Notes: generated by a model from the sequence alone, not told the origin. A stretch of 64,000 nt of DNA from Paracoccaceae bacterium (GCA_019454225.1 CP075370.1:3838001-3902000); one strand, 5' to 3'; shown: positions 12,151-21,642, counted from the stretch's first letter. A program made the numbers and translations.

Positions 12151-12659
12151 CCCGCCGCCCGCTTCACCGCGGCGGCCAGGCGCCCCGCCGATTGCAGGTG
12201 ATGCGCATGGCAGATCGCGACGGCCAGCGCATCGGCCGCATCCGGCCCCGCGATCACCACGCCCGGCAGATGCAGCCGCACCATGTGATCGACCTGAACC
12301 TTCGCCGCATGGCCGACGCCGACAACCGTCTTCTTCACCGCGTTCGGCGCGTATTCGCCCACCGCGATCCCCGCCTGCGCCGGAACCAGAAGCGCGATGC
12401 CCCGTGCCTGCCCCAGCTTCAGCGTCGCCACCGCGTCCTTGTTGACGAAGGTATGTTCCACCGCCGCCGCATCCGGCGCATGGCGGGCGAAGACATCCGT
12501 CAGTTGCGCGTGCAGGCTGCACAGCCGCCAGGCAAGCTCACCCTCGGCCCCGTCGGAATGGCAGACGCCGTTCGCGACATGCGCAATCCGCGTCCCGGTG
12601 ACGTCGATCACGCCCCAGCCGAGGTTGCGCAACCCCGGGTCGATGCCGATCACGCGCAA
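12147..12659 (-). CDS. ruvC: RuvC, crossover junction endodeoxyribonuclease
   Basis: RuvC resolves Holliday junctions. The TTG at 12657-12659 is chosen as the start because it is preceded by AGGGGGCAGGA and gives the family N-terminus (M)[15 protein letters not shown]; an ATG about 105 bases upstream would add an unrelated extension. The catalytic acidic residues are visible in GIDPG, AAVEHTF and [11 protein letters not shown], the last with two Asp. The resulting 170 residues match the usual 165-175. It is coupled to ruvA by a 4-base overlap. Confidence 0.93.
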   Translation of the reverse strand: MRVIGIDPGLRNLGWGVIDVTGTRIAHVANGVCHSDGAEGELAWRLCSLHAQLTDVFARHAPDAAAVEHTFVNKDAVATLKLGQARGIALLVPAQAGIAVGEYAPNAVKKTVVGVGHAAKVQVDHMVRLHLPGVVIAGPDAADALAVAICHAHHLQSAGRLAAAVKRAAG

Positions 12660-12988
12660 TCCTGCCCCCTGCCCTTTTGCCGCAGCCCTAGCACGAAAAG
12701 CGAACATCGGCCAGTGCCTGCACGCCACAGCCCTGCGAAAGGGTTGCCACCGGCGGCCAGTCATGCTGCAATGCAGCGTGTGCAGCCGGTGCGCGACGCT
12801 TGCGGTGCGAATTGCGACACCTGCCGGGACAGCACTGAAAACATGGCGAATTGATGACGATCAGTCATGCAATGGCTGCATCCCGGCCATGCTGCGGCGG
12901 TGGATTGCTTTGCGCACGCAGCAATCCTATTTGGCAGTCATCGAACAGCAATGCTGAACGATTGAGCCATTTGTGAAAGGAAACCGCC
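12660..12988. other. 329-base intergenic region between divergent ruvC and the DUF1127 gene
   Basis: No convincing coding frame was seen here. It should carry the promoter of ruvCA (minus strand) and that of the DUF1127 gene (plus strand), but no strong sigma-70 pair stands out. The best on the plus strand is TTGCTT, 17 bases, TATTTG near 12906-12934, with a poor -10. A short inverted repeat GCTGCA-A-TGCAGC occurs near 12765-12777. GAAAGGAAACC just before 12989 is a good ribosome-binding site. Confidence 0.4.
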
Positions 12989-13186
12989 ATGGCCGCCACC
13001 GAGACCACCCGCCCGGCGCCGTTCGGCGCGATCACGACCTACCGCTTCGTATCTGTCATCAGCATGGCGCTTGCCACGCTGGCCACCTGGAACGAAGCCC
13101 GCGTCACGCGCAATGCGCTGGCGAAACTGACGGACCGCGAGCTTGACGATATCGGGCTCTGCCGGGCCGACATCGACCACATCTGA
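12989..13186 (+). CDS. DUF1127 small Arg-rich protein
   Basis: This 65-residue protein ends with the DUF1127 (YjiS-like) motif LAKLTDRELDDIGLCRADID, preceded by WNEARVTRNAL. Small DUF1127 proteins are abundant in Rhodobacteraceae. Some, such as CcaF1 of Rhodobacter, bind RNA and influence RNA turnover, while others act in phosphate, carbon or stress responses. Here an N-terminal hydrophobic stretch (about 20-37) precedes the motif. The gene stands alone and is followed by a strong hairpin terminator. Confidence 0.85.
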   Translation: MAATETTRPAPFGAITTYRFVSVISMALATLATWNEARVTRNALAKLTDRELDDIGLCRADIDHI

Positions 13187-13251
13187 CGCGCGCCGCTGGC
13201 GCAGGTCGTTCCCGGGGGTTTCTCCCTCCCTGCCCCCGGTCCGAACGAAGG

Positions 13252-13281
13252 AAAGGCCGCACCCACCGGGGCGCGGCCTTT
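13252..13281 (+). terminator. intrinsic terminator after the DUF1127 gene
   Basis: AAAGGCCGC (13252-13260) pairs perfectly with GCGGCCTTT (13273-13281) over a 12-base loop and is followed by a T-rich run (TTCCTTTTCC). The A-rich left arm and T-rich right flank make it a plausible bidirectional terminator between the DUF1127 gene and the convergent gene ending at 13317. Confidence 0.75.
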
Positions 13282-13316
13282 TCCTTTTCCTGTGCCGGTG
13301 TCTGGCCTGCCGGCCG

Positions 13317-13661
13317 TCAGCGCGGCGCCCAGGCCTGCAACCTGGACGAGACCCACAGCATCGCCGGATCGGGCGCCATGACAAAGGCGCCCACCTGATC
13401 GACCGAGTCGCCGGCCGACAGGGCGGCAACGCGGGCGCGATAGACACCGTCGCCGACATGGTAGTGGATCGTCGCCTTGAGCCCGATCAGGCACAGCACC
13501 GCCACGGTCAGCGGCTTCACGATCGGAATGCGGCGGCGGCGCGGGCGGGTATAGTGCGACCGGCCCAGCAGCCCCTCGGCCTCAAAGCCGTGGCCGCGCG
13601 CATGGGCGGCCTGCACCCGGGCGATCCGGGCATAGAAGTCCTGAAGATTCGGGTCCGTCAT
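13317..13661 (-). CDS. hypothetical single-span membrane protein
   Basis: About 114 residues starting MTDPNLQDFYARIARVQAAH; an ATG three codons upstream (13670) is also possible. It has an N-terminal amphipathic region, a basic patch (RPRRRRIP), one transmembrane helix (about 50-66, VKPLTVAVLCLIGLKATI) and a C-terminal extracytoplasmic domain of about 45 residues. No known family was recognised beyond a resemblance to conserved short Rhodobacteraceae proteins. The membrane topology is inferred from the hydrophobic stretch following positive charges. The function is unknown. Confidence 0.7.
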   Translation of the reverse strand: MTDPNLQDFYARIARVQAAHARGHGFEAEGLLGRSHYTRPRRRRIPIVKPLTVAVLCLIGLKATIHYHVGDGVYRARVAALSAGDSVDQVGAFVMAPDPAMLWVSSRLQAWAPR

Positions 13662-13804
13662 GGCTTGCATCCCAACACAGAGCCCCCCGACCCGGTGCGG
13701 TTCTGCGCCCGCAATCGGGCAACATTATGGCATTTTCGCCAATTAAGGCGAAAGCCCGACGGAATTCCGGCCCCGCCGCAACCCTTGCGTGTCACGCCGC
13801 CCCG

Positions 13805-14677
13805 TCAGTCGCGGCGCAGCACCAGCGTGGACCATTCGCCCAGATCCTCGCGCGCCGAAAGGCGGCATCCGGCCGCCACATAGGCCGCCGTCACCGACTC
13901 GGCCTGCACGCAAAGCAGGCCCGAGAGAATCGCCACGCCCCCCGGCGCCAGATGCGCCGTCACCTCGGGCGCAAGCTCGATCAGGGGGCCCTTCAGGATG
14001 TTGGCGAAGATCAGGTCATAGGGTGCCGCCTCGGCAAGGCGGGGGTGGCCGAAACCTGCGGCCTCCAGGCATTCCACCCGGCCGGCCAGCCCGTTGATCG
14101 CCACATTGGCCAGCGCAACATCGACCGCCACGGCGTCGATATCCGACGCGATCACCAGGGCGTCCGGCACCACCATTGCCGCCGCCATCGCCAGAACCGC
14201 CGTGCCGCAGCCGATGTCGGCCACCCGCCCGGGCGCGAAACCGGCCGCGGCCAGCCGGTCGAAGGCGCGCAGGCAGCCTTGCGTCGTGCCGTGGTGCCCG
14301 GTGCCGAAGGCCACCGTCGCCTCGATCTGCAACGCCACGCGGTCGGCAGGCACGCGATGCGCGTCATGCGGGCCATAGACAAAGAACCGGCCCGCCTCGA
14401 CCGGATGCAGTTCGCGCCGCACCTTGGCCACCCAGTCGATCTCGGGCAGGTCCGACACCGCGAAATCCGCCGCGCCAAAGGCTGCGGCCAGCAGCATCAG
14501 AACCACCTCGTTCGGCGCCTCGGTGAAATAGGCGCCCACCTCCCACCGGCCCGACCCGTCCTCGATCTCGAAAACGCCCACGCCCGCGGGCTCCGGCGTC
14601 ATGCGTTCCATCGCGGCGGCCAGCGCCTCGGCGGCCTCCTGCCCGGGCAGGGTGGTCAGGGCGGAAAAGGTGGACAT
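13805..14677 (-). CDS. prmA: PrmA, ribosomal protein L11 methyltransferase
   Basis: PrmA trimethylates L11. The 290-residue protein has an N-terminal substrate-recognition domain and a C-terminal class I SAM domain with DIGCGTAVLAMAAA, VIASDIDAVAVDVA and the family-specific FANILKGPL. The ATG at 14677 follows AAGGAGCC; in-frame codons further upstream are rejected for lack of conservation. No operon partner is evident: 52 bases separate it from the flavoprotein gene upstream on the same strand. Confidence 0.93.
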   Translation of the reverse strand: MSTFSALTTLPGQEAAEALAAAMERMTPEPAGVGVFEIEDGSGRWEVGAYFTEAPNEVVLMLLAAAFGAADFAVSDLPEIDWVAKVRRELHPVEAGRFFVYGPHDAHRVPADRVALQIEATVAFGTGHHGTTQGCLRAFDRLAAAGFAPGRVADIGCGTAVLAMAAAMVVPDALVIASDIDAVAVDVALANVAINGLAGRVECLEAAGFGHPRLAEAAPYDLIFANILKGPLIELAPEVTAHLAPGGVAILSGLLCVQAESVTAAYVAAGCRLSAREDLGEWSTLVLRRD

Positions 14678-14729
14678 GCGGCAGGCTCCTTGGCGGCTGT
14701 CCGGGCGATAGGCCCGGCGCCCCGCGCCG

Positions 14730-15857
14730 TCAACCCGCCCGCGGCGCCGCCAGCCCGCGCACCAGCCGCCAGACGCTGCGGAAACCCAGGTCGGCATAAT
14801 CCATCTGCCCGGCCAGCAACGACAGGAACCGCGCCTGCAACCGGGGCTGCGCCGCCAGCAGGCGGTGGCAGCGCGCCTGGAACGGCGGACGGTGCAGCAC
14901 CTGCGACAGCAGCCGCGCCCGCATCAGTTCGCCCCGCGCATGGCCCATCGCACGCCAGTGCCGGGCGGCGGCCGACGCCGGGTCGCCCGACGCCAGGGCC
15001 TGCACCGCCGCCAGCCCCGCCAGATGCCCCGTCTCCATCGCCCAGGCGATCCCCTCGCCGGTGATCGGATCGACGCAACCCGCCGCGTCCCCGGCCAGCA
15101 TCACCGCGCCGCGCCCCGCGACCACCCGGCCCGAAGGAATGAACGCGCCCTTGCAGCGTAGCCCCGCAGCACCGTGGCGTGCCGCATAGCGGGCCAGCCG
15201 CGCCTTCAGGTCGTCGTTCCGCGCCTGCACGCCCCCCAGGCCCACGGTCAGGCTGCCCCGCTTGGGGAAAGCCCAGCCATAGCCCCATGCGGCCGCGCCC
15301 AGGTCGATCTCGACAGCGGCGCCGGGCACGGCGGGCGCCTCGACCTCCAGGGCAAAGCCCACGGTGGCAGGGTCGAAGGGGCGGCCGTGCAGCGCCCGCG
15401 CCGCCACCCCCGCCGCGCCATCGGCCCCCACGATCACCCGCGCCGCAATCCGCCGCCCGTCCTCCATCTCGACCGCCGGGGCGGCGGCATCGACGCGCAG
15501 CACCCGTGCCCCGGTGAAATCCTCCGCCCCCGCCCGCAGCGCCGCCGCCACCAGCCCGGCATCGAAATCGCGCCGCATCACCATCAGGATGGGCGGCGCA
15601 TCCGGCCAGTCGCCCAGCACCGCATCCCCCGCCACGATCCGCACATGCCGCGCCGCGAGCGTCGTCTCGGGGTCGGGCGCCTGACCGAACACCCGCGCCA
15701 TGACCGCCTGCGCCCGCCCGGTCAGGCCGCCGCCGCACAGCTTGTCCCGCGGGAACCGCGCCCGGTCGATCAGCGCCACGCGCAACCCCGCCCGCGCCGC
15801 CGTCACCGCGGCCGCCGCACCTGCCGGCCCCGCCCCGAGCACCGCCACGTCATGCAC
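14730..15857 (-). CDS. geranylgeranyl reductase family FAD flavoprotein
   Basis: The 375-residue protein has the N-terminal FAD Rossmann motif GAGPAGAAAAVTAARAG (8-24), the RARFPRDKLCGGGLTGRA segment of the GGR/ChlP family and the second FAD motif MLAGDAAGCVDPITGEGIAWAMETG. Members reduce the double bonds of geranylgeranyl groups (BchP in bacteriochlorophyll synthesis, or archaeal-type lipid reductases), but the wider family also acts on other isoprenoids and on aromatic substrates. Nothing in the window indicates photosynthesis genes, so bchP is not claimed. It starts 4 bases after an MFS gene, suggesting a shared transcript. Confidence 0.85.
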   Translation of the reverse strand: MHDVAVLGAGPAGAAAAVTAARAGLRVALIDRARFPRDKLCGGGLTGRAQAVMARVFGQAPDPETTLAARHVRIVAGDAVLGDWPDAPPILMVMRRDFDAGLVAAALRAGAEDFTGARVLRVDAAAPAVEMEDGRRIAARVIVGADGAAGVAARALHGRPFDPATVGFALEVEAPAVPGAAVEIDLGAAAWGYGWAFPKRGSLTVGLGGVQARNDDLKARLARYAARHGAAGLRCKGAFIPSGRVVAGRGAVMLAGDAAGCVDPITGEGIAWAMETGHLAGLAAVQALASGDPASAAARHWRAMGHARGELMRARLLSQVLHRPPFQARCHRLLAAQPRLQARFLSLLAGQMDYADLGFRSVWRLVRGLAAPRAG

Positions 15858-15861
15858 CGGT

Positions 15862-17106
15862 CTACTCCGCCGCCAGCGGCATGACGCCGCGCCAGAACCG
15901 CAGCCGCGTCTCGCGTCCCGGCACCGGATCGCGCGGCACCAGCAGCGCCAGCGTCAGCGACACGCTGGCCATCCCCGCCGCCAGCAGGAACACGCCCCCC
16001 GGCGCCACGATCCACAGATACCCCAGTGCGGCGGGCAGGAATACGGCCGCGATGTGGTTGATGGTAAAGGCCACGGCGGCCGTCGGCGCGATATCCCCCG
16101 GATCGGCGATCTTCTGGAAATAGGTCTTCAGCGTGAAGGACATCGAGAACAGCATGTGGTCGATCACATACAGCACCCCGGCCAGCAGCGCCCCCCAGCC
16201 GAAGGCATAGAGCCCGCCATAGGCCAGGAACAGCACCATCAGCCCGGCATATTCCACCCGCATCACCCGCGCCTCGCCGAACCGCGCGATCATCCGGCCG
16301 GCGACCGGGGCAAACAGCATCCCGGCCACGAAATTGACGAGGAACAGCGCGGTGATCGCCTCGACCCCGAAGCCGAACCGCTCGACCATCATGAAGGCCG
16401 CGAACACCACGAAGATCTGCCGCCGCGCCCCGGCCATGAACTGCAACGCATAGTAGAGCCAGTAGCGCCGCCGCAGGATCATGCGGCGCGCCTGCGGGTG
16501 CGGCGCCTCGAACTGCGGGAAGGCCAGCATCGCATAGACCGCGATCAGCGCGCACAGCCCGCCCGACACCATGTAGACGATGTTGTAGTCCAGCCCGAGC
16601 GCCCGCCACGTCATCACGATGGCGCCATAGGCCAGCAGCGACGCCGCCGATCCGACCGCGACCAGCCAGCCGATCACCTGGGGCGCCCGGGCCTTGTCGA
16701 TCCACTGCAGTTGCAGCGACTGGTTCACCGTCTCGAAATAGTGGAACCCGATCGACGACATCAGCGTGATGAACAGCATCCCGCCGAAACCGGGGAACCA
16801 GGCCGTCAGCGCCGTCGCCACCCCCAGCAGCGCCAGCGACACAAGGCCCAGCACCTGTTCCCGCATCACCAGAAGGATGGCGATCACCCCCACCGCCAGG
16901 AACCCGGGAATTTCCCGCACCGTGTGCAGCCAGCCGATCTCGACCCCGGTGAACCCGCCCACCTCGATGACGAAGTTGTTCAGCAGCGCCGACCAGGTGT
17001 TGAAGGCCAGCGGCATCGCCGCCGCCACCAGGCACAGCAGGAACACCGGCCTGCGGTGGAACGGCAGCCGGTTCGCCTCGGCCAGGGAAAGGGTTCGCAG
17101 CGTCAT
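15862..17106 (-). CDS. MFS transporter
   Basis: A 414-residue membrane protein with about 12 predicted transmembrane segments, starting MTLRTLSLAEANRLPFHRRP. The even hydrophobic spacing, a central cytoplasmic loop rich in basic residues (PHPQARRMILRRRYW) and the fold length fit the major facilitator superfamily. The substrate is not recognisable. It is 4 bases upstream of the geranylgeranyl-reductase-like gene on the same strand, so the transporter may move that enzyme's substrate or product; this is inference. Confidence 0.85.
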   Translation of the reverse strand: MTLRTLSLAEANRLPFHRRPVFLLCLVAAAMPLAFNTWSALLNNFVIEVGGFTGVEIGWLHTVREIPGFLAVGVIAILLVMREQVLGLVSLALLGVATALTAWFPGFGGMLFITLMSSIGFHYFETVNQSLQLQWIDKARAPQVIGWLVAVGSAASLLAYGAIVMTWRALGLDYNIVYMVSGGLCALIAVYAMLAFPQFEAPHPQARRMILRRRYWLYYALQFMAGARRQIFVVFAAFMMVERFGFGVEAITALFLVNFVAGMLFAPVAGRMIARFGEARVMRVEYAGLMVLFLAYGGLYAFGWGALLAGVLYVIDHMLFSMSFTLKTYFQKIADPGDIAPTAAVAFTINHIAAVFLPAALGYLWIVAPGGVFLLAAGMASVSLTLALLVPRDPVPGRETRLRFWRGVMPLAAE

Positions 17107-17308
17107 GTCCGCTGCTTAGCGCCGTCCTCGCGGCAGGGCCAGCCGGTTCCGGCGCGGTGCGCGCCGGGGCGCCGGGCGGCAACCTGCCGCCCCTGCGCGG
17201 ATCTCGCGCTGTCGGCGGAATGAAAGCGCGGGGCGGCCGTTTACATCCTGCCGGACCGAACGGGATGCTCCGGCCCCTGCTCACCCCGCGTCCCGACAGG
17301 AGTTTGCG

Positions 17309-18310
17309 ATGACCACCCTGACCCTCAAGGGCAACCAGATCGGCGAAGCCCTGCAATTCGACGGCAACGGCACCCTGACGACGATCGAGATCGGACGCGT
17401 CTGGTTCGCCGCCACCGACACGGTCAAGATCACCTTCATCCCCGGGGCCTTCGACCCGGTGACCGGCCAGCTTGTCGCCGGTGCCGGATCGGTGACCGGG
17501 CTGACCGTCACCACCGCGACCGGCCAGGTGACGAACTTCGGCGCCTCGGTCGCCAATCCGCTGGACGTCGACCCCGACCAGTCCAAGAACGGCGGCGACT
17601 TCTTCTACATCTCGGAAAGCCCGCAGCCCGGCGTCGGCGGCGCCTATGCCGGCCTGCAGCTGGAAAAGATCGTGGTGATCGACGGCGCGCTGATCGCGGG
17701 CACCTCCCCCATCCTGTCGAACCTCGGCGGCTATGTCCCGCCGGGCGGCACCGTCACCCCGCCCGCCCCGCAACTGACCGGCACCAACGGCAACGACGTG
17801 CTGACCGGCACCGCCGCTGCCGACACGATGAACGGGCTGAACGGCAACGATGCGATCACCGCGCTTCGCGGCAACGATACCGTCGACGGCGGCCGGGGCA
17901 ATGACATCATCGACGGCGGGGCCGGGGCCGACTGGCTCTATGGCGACCGGGGCAACGATCTGCTCTGGGGGGGCGCCGGGAATGACCGGCTGTTCGGCGG
18001 CGACGGCGGCGACGTGCTGGACGGCGGCGAGGGCAAGGACCAGATGACGGGCGGCATCGGCGGCGACGTGTTCGTCTTCGGCGCGGGCGACCGCGTGCTC
18101 GACTTCAGCCGTGTCGAGGGCGACCAGGTCCATTTCCACGCGGCGCTCGGCCTGTCGGAAGCCGACCTGATCATCAGCCAGACGGCGCAGGGCACCGTCA
18201 TCGGCGCCCAGGGTGTCGCGGGCACGCTGCTGCTGGCAGGCTACTTCGGCGGCTTCGACACCGGCAACGACTTCAAGTTCGACTACGTCCCGAACTTCGA
18301 TTTCGTCTGA
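17309..18310 (+). CDS. small RTX calcium-binding protein
   Basis: The 333-residue protein has an N-terminal beta-rich domain of about 150 residues with no recognised family and a short PPGG/TPPAP linker. About eight glycine-rich nonapeptide repeats follow at roughly residues 153-250 (GTNGNDVLTG, GGRGNDIIDG, GGAGNDRLFG), then a C-terminal domain ending DFKFDYVPNFDFV. RTX repeats bind Ca2+ and fold outside the cell, and such proteins are usually exported by type I secretion with an uncleaved C-terminal signal. There is no Sec signal peptide, which agrees, but no type I secretion genes are nearby. CAGGAG precedes the ATG. The role is unknown: adhesin, S-layer-like or enzyme partner. Confidence 0.88.
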   Translation: MTTLTLKGNQIGEALQFDGNGTLTTIEIGRVWFAATDTVKITFIPGAFDPVTGQLVAGAGSVTGLTVTTATGQVTNFGASVANPLDVDPDQSKNGGDFFYISESPQPGVGGAYAGLQLEKIVVIDGALIAGTSPILSNLGGYVPPGGTVTPPAPQLTGTNGNDVLTGTAAADTMNGLNGNDAITALRGNDTVDGGRGNDIIDGGAGADWLYGDRGNDLLWGGAGNDRLFGGDGGDVLDGGEGKDQMTGGIGGDVFVFGAGDRVLDFSRVEGDQVHFHAALGLSEADLIISQTAQGTVIGAQGVAGTLLLAGYFGGFDTGNDFKFDYVPNFDFV

Positions 18311-18434
18311 TCGCATCGCCCGCCCCCCCCGTGGGCAGGCGGGCGGCGGCAGGGCGGCGGGCTGTGGGGGCGCCGCCGTCCTGTTTGCATCGCCGGAACG
18401 GCAAGGCTAGGCTTGGCCGCCGACAGGAGCCGCC

Positions 18435-19133
18435 ATGCATCCCCCCGCGTTGCACCGCCACGCCCTTTCCCGGATGCCCGCCGTTCAGGCGCGCGTCCTG
18501 CCGGGCACGCAACGCTGGAACGTCGCCGATCCGTTGCCCGGCTCGGGCTGTCTCGGGATCGAACTCGGGGTTGCCGCAGGCTCGTTCTCGGCGCGCATGG
18601 TGGCATCGGGCCGGTTCCGCCGCTTCTTCGGCGTCGATGCCTATGCCGACGGCCACGGCGTCGCCGAATACCGCAACGCCCTGACCACCGTCGGGCTGAT
18701 GGCCGATTACACGCTGCTGCGCATGACCTTCGATCAGGCGCTGCCCCTGTTCCCCGAGGCGCATTTCGATTTCGTCTACTGCGACGGCTACGCCCATACC
18801 GGCGAAGAGGGCGGCCGCACCCTGTGCGACTGGTATTCCCGGCTGAAGCCCGGCGGCGTCATGGCGGGCGACGACTACGACGCCCAGTCCTGGCCGCTGG
18901 TGGTCTGGGCGGTCAACGACCTCGCCTCTCAGGTGGGGGCCGACCTGATGGTCACCGACCTGGTCTCCGACGCGGCCTACAACCGCTACCGGTCCTGGTT
19001 CTTCGTCAAGCCGCCGGGCGATCTGCGCCCCGTCCCCTCGGCCGAGCTTCTGCCCATCGCGGATGCCGAAAAGGCCCGGATCGCCGAAAAGCGCCGCCTG
19101 AAACGGCTGGCGCGCAAGGCGGCGGCCCGCTGA
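18435..19133 (+). CDS. class I SAM-dependent methyltransferase
   Basis: A 232-residue protein with the methyltransferase motif IELGVAAGSFSARM (residues 43-56), acidic FFGVDAYAD, then FDFVYCDGYAHTGEEGGRTLCDWY and KPGGVMAGDDYD. This is the pattern of the Methyltransf_24-like family often found with polysaccharide or glycan-modification genes. The C-terminus is basic (KRRLKRLARKAAAR). No adjacent gene suggests a substrate. It may share regulation with the RTX gene 125 bases upstream, but this is not shown. Confidence 0.8.
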   Translation: MHPPALHRHALSRMPAVQARVLPGTQRWNVADPLPGSGCLGIELGVAAGSFSARMVASGRFRRFFGVDAYADGHGVAEYRNALTTVGLMADYTLLRMTFDQALPLFPEAHFDFVYCDGYAHTGEEGGRTLCDWYSRLKPGGVMAGDDYDAQSWPLVVWAVNDLASQVGADLMVTDLVSDAAYNRYRSWFFVKPPGDLRPVPSAELLPIADAEKARIAEKRRLKRLARKAAAR

Positions 19134-19381
19134 TCCGCCATCAGCGGACCTCCTCCCCCGCGCAGGATCGGCACTGCCGTCGCCCCGGCCCCGCCAGCAC
19201 GCCGCGCGACCCGGCCGCGCGGCTGTCGCGGCAGGGACCGCGCGTTGCGTTAAGCCGCACCATCGCGCGCGGCCTGTCGGGACGGATGCCATACGCGGAA
19301 CCGACGCGGGCGGGACGGGGGCCATACGCCCGCATCCCGTTGAGTCTCCGGGTTAACCCGGCTCCCCGCGGCCGATTCGGC

Positions 19382-21571
19382 CTACATGAAGCTTTGCGGG
19401 TCGATGTCGATCGCCAGGCGCACCGAGCCCGGCAACCGCACCTGCGCCGCCCAGTCCGCCAGTGCCCCCTGCAACGGGGCCGCCTTGTCGGCCTTGACCA
19501 GCAACCGCACCCGGTGCCGCCCCCGGATTCGCGCCACCGGCGCAGGCGCAGGCCCGAAGACCTGCGCGCCCACCGCCCGCAGCGGCTCGTCCCGCCGCGC
19601 AAGTTCCGACGCAATATCAAAGACCTGCGCAACATCCGGACCAGACAGGATGATCCCTGCCATGCGCCCGTAGGGCGGCGCCCCCACCGCCCGCCGCTCG
19701 GCCGCCTCGGCCCGCCAGAACGCCTCTTCATCGCCACCCAGGATCGCCCGGATCACCGGATGCTCGGGCTGGTGGGTCTGCAGCAGCGCCTCGCCCGGCC
19801 TCTCGGCCCGCCCCGCGCGACCCGCCACCTGCCGCATCAACTGGAACGTCCGCTCGGCCGCCCGCAGGTCGGACCCCTGCAAACCCAGGTCGGCATCAAT
19901 CACACCGACAAGGGTAAGTAGCGGAAAGTTATGGCCTTTTGCAACGATCTGCGTGCCGATCACGATGTCGGCACCGCCCGCCGCGATGGTCTCGATCTGC
20001 GCCTTCAGGTCCCGCACCGTGCCGAACAGATCGCTCGACAGCACCGCCACCCGCGCCCCCGGAAACCGCGCCGCCACCTCCTCCGCCAACCGCTCCACTC
20101 CCGGCCCGACCGCCGCCATCCGCCCCTCGGCGCCGCAGGAAGGGCAGGCATGAGGCACAGGTTTTGTGGCGCCGCACTGGTGGCACACCAATCGCTTGAG
20201 AAACCGGTGTTCGACCATCCGCGCGTCGCAGGCGTCGCACCCCACCTGCGCCCCGCAGGCCCGGCACAACGTGACCGGCGCGTATCCCCGCCGGTTCAGG
20301 AACAGCATCGCCTGTTCCCCCCGCGCCACCACCGCCGCGACCCGGGCCGCCAGCGTGTCGCTGATCCAGCGATCGGCGGGCAGCCTTTCCGCCCGCATGT
20401 CAATGGCTTGCATCCCCGGCATCACCGCAGCGCCGAACCGCGCCGACAGGTCGATCCGGCCATACTTGCCCGCCTCGACATTTGCCCAGGTTTCAAGGCT
20501 GGGGGTGGCCGAGGCCAGCACCACCGGGCACCCCGCCATCGCCCCCCGCAGCACCGCCATGTCGCGGGCATTGTACAGCACGCCCTCCTCCTGCTTGTAG
20601 GACGTGTCGTGCTCCTCATCCACCACGATCAGCCCAAGCCTCTGGAATGGCAGGAAAAGCGCCGACCGCGCACCCGTCACCAGCGACGCCTCGCCCTCTG
20701 CCGCCATGCGCCACAGCCGCCGCCGCTCGGTTGCTGTGACGCCCGAATGCCATTCGGCGGGCCGGGCCCCGAACCGCGCCTCGACCCGGGTCAGGAACTC
20801 GCCGGTCAGCGCGATCTCGGGCAGGAGGACAAGCGCCTGACGCCCTGCCCTGAGGCATTCCGCCACCGCCTCCAGATAGACCTCGGTCTTGCCCGAGCCC
20901 GTCACGCCCTTCAGCAGCGTGCAGGAGTACCCGCCCCGCGCCACCTCGGCCACCAGCATGTCGCCCGCCGCCACCTGGTCGCCCGTCAGCCGTGCCGGAC
21001 GGTGCGGGTCCAGCGGGGGATAGGGCATGTCCTTTGGCGCCTCTTCCTCGGCGACCACGCCCATGGCCACCAACCCCTTGACAACGCTGGCACCGCAGGC
21101 CGCGGCGGCCGTCAGTTCGGCCAGCGTCACCACCCCCCCCTGCCAGGATCGCAGCGCCTCGATCACCCGGTGGCGGGCAGGTGTCAGGCTGTTCGGAACC
21201 GGCCCCGCCAGCCGATAGACGCGCCGCACGGCGGGCGGGTCGGCCAGGCCCGGGGCGCGGGTGGCAAGGCGCAGCATCGCCGGCAGCGGCGTCAGGGTGT
21301 AGGCCCCCGCGCGGGACAGGAACTCCCGCATCTCGGCACGCATCGGCGGCACGTCGAGCACGCGGTTGACCGCGCGCAGCCTCGTCGGATCGAACTGCCC
21401 CTCGCCCGCCCTCCAGACCACGCCCAGCACCCGGCGCGGGCCCAGCGGCACCTCGACAAGGTCGCCGGTGCCGCAACCGCCCTCGGGCGCACGATAGTCC
21501 AGAACGCGGCCCAGCGGTTCGGTGGTCAGCACGCCGACCGTCTCGCCCGCATCGAACACCCGATCCGCCAT
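19382..21571 (-). CDS. priA: PriA, primosomal replication-restart helicase
   Basis: PriA reloads the replisome at stalled forks. The 729-residue protein has an N-terminal 3'BD domain and Walker [13 protein letters not shown] (about 222 onward). The Walker [11 protein letters not shown] helicase motif follows, then the zinc-binding Cys cluster between helicase lobes ([13 protein letters not shown] and [17 protein letters not shown]). The second lobe carries [15 protein letters not shown] and [14 protein letters not shown]. The ATG at 21571, preceded by GGAAGGCAG, is preferred to one five codons upstream. Confidence 0.96.
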   Translation of the reverse strand: MADRVFDAGETVGVLTTEPLGRVLDYRAPEGGCGTGDLVEVPLGPRRVLGVVWRAGEGQFDPTRLRAVNRVLDVPPMRAEMREFLSRAGAYTLTPLPAMLRLATRAPGLADPPAVRRVYRLAGPVPNSLTPARHRVIEALRSWQGGVVTLAELTAAAACGASVVKGLVAMGVVAEEEAPKDMPYPPLDPHRPARLTGDQVAAGDMLVAEVARGGYSCTLLKGVTGSGKTEVYLEAVAECLRAGRQALVLLPEIALTGEFLTRVEARFGARPAEWHSGVTATERRRLWRMAAEGEASLVTGARSALFLPFQRLGLIVVDEEHDTSYKQEEGVLYNARDMAVLRGAMAGCPVVLASATPSLETWANVEAGKYGRIDLSARFGAAVMPGMQAIDMRAERLPADRWISDTLAARVAAVVARGEQAMLFLNRRGYAPVTLCRACGAQVGCDACDARMVEHRFLKRLVCHQCGATKPVPHACPSCGAEGRMAAVGPGVERLAEEVAARFPGARVAVLSSDLFGTVRDLKAQIETIAAGGADIVIGTQIVAKGHNFPLLTLVGVIDADLGLQGSDLRAAERTFQLMRQVAGRAGRAERPGEALLQTHQPEHPVIRAILGGDEEAFWRAEAAERRAVGAPPYGRMAGIILSGPDVAQVFDIASELARRDEPLRAVGAQVFGPAPAPVARIRGRHRVRLLVKADKAAPLQGALADWAAQVRLPGSVRLAIDIDPQSFM

Positions 21572-21642
21572 GTCTGCCTTCCGCATGCCCGGCCTTTGGG
21601 GTAAACCCGCCGCGTCGGCCTCACAACCCCGAAGGACAAGCC

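Noticed and set aside
17850-18060. Tandem DNA repeat or CRISPR-like pattern
   Set aside because: The periodicity is the 27-base coding repeat of RTX nonapeptides inside a protein gene, with no spacers.
15803-18316. 837-codon minus-strand frame across the MFS, flavoprotein and RTX genes
   Set aside because: Crosses several real genes and an intergenic gap with no conserved motif.
18317-18345. Weak hairpin after the RTX gene
   Set aside because: An 8-bp GC stem with a 13-base loop and no T-run, in a G/C-rich stretch where such pairing occurs by chance.
19348-19361. Perfect palindrome CCGGGTTAACCCGG downstream of priA
   Set aside because: Too short and isolated to assign as an operator or attachment site; no second copy was noticed.
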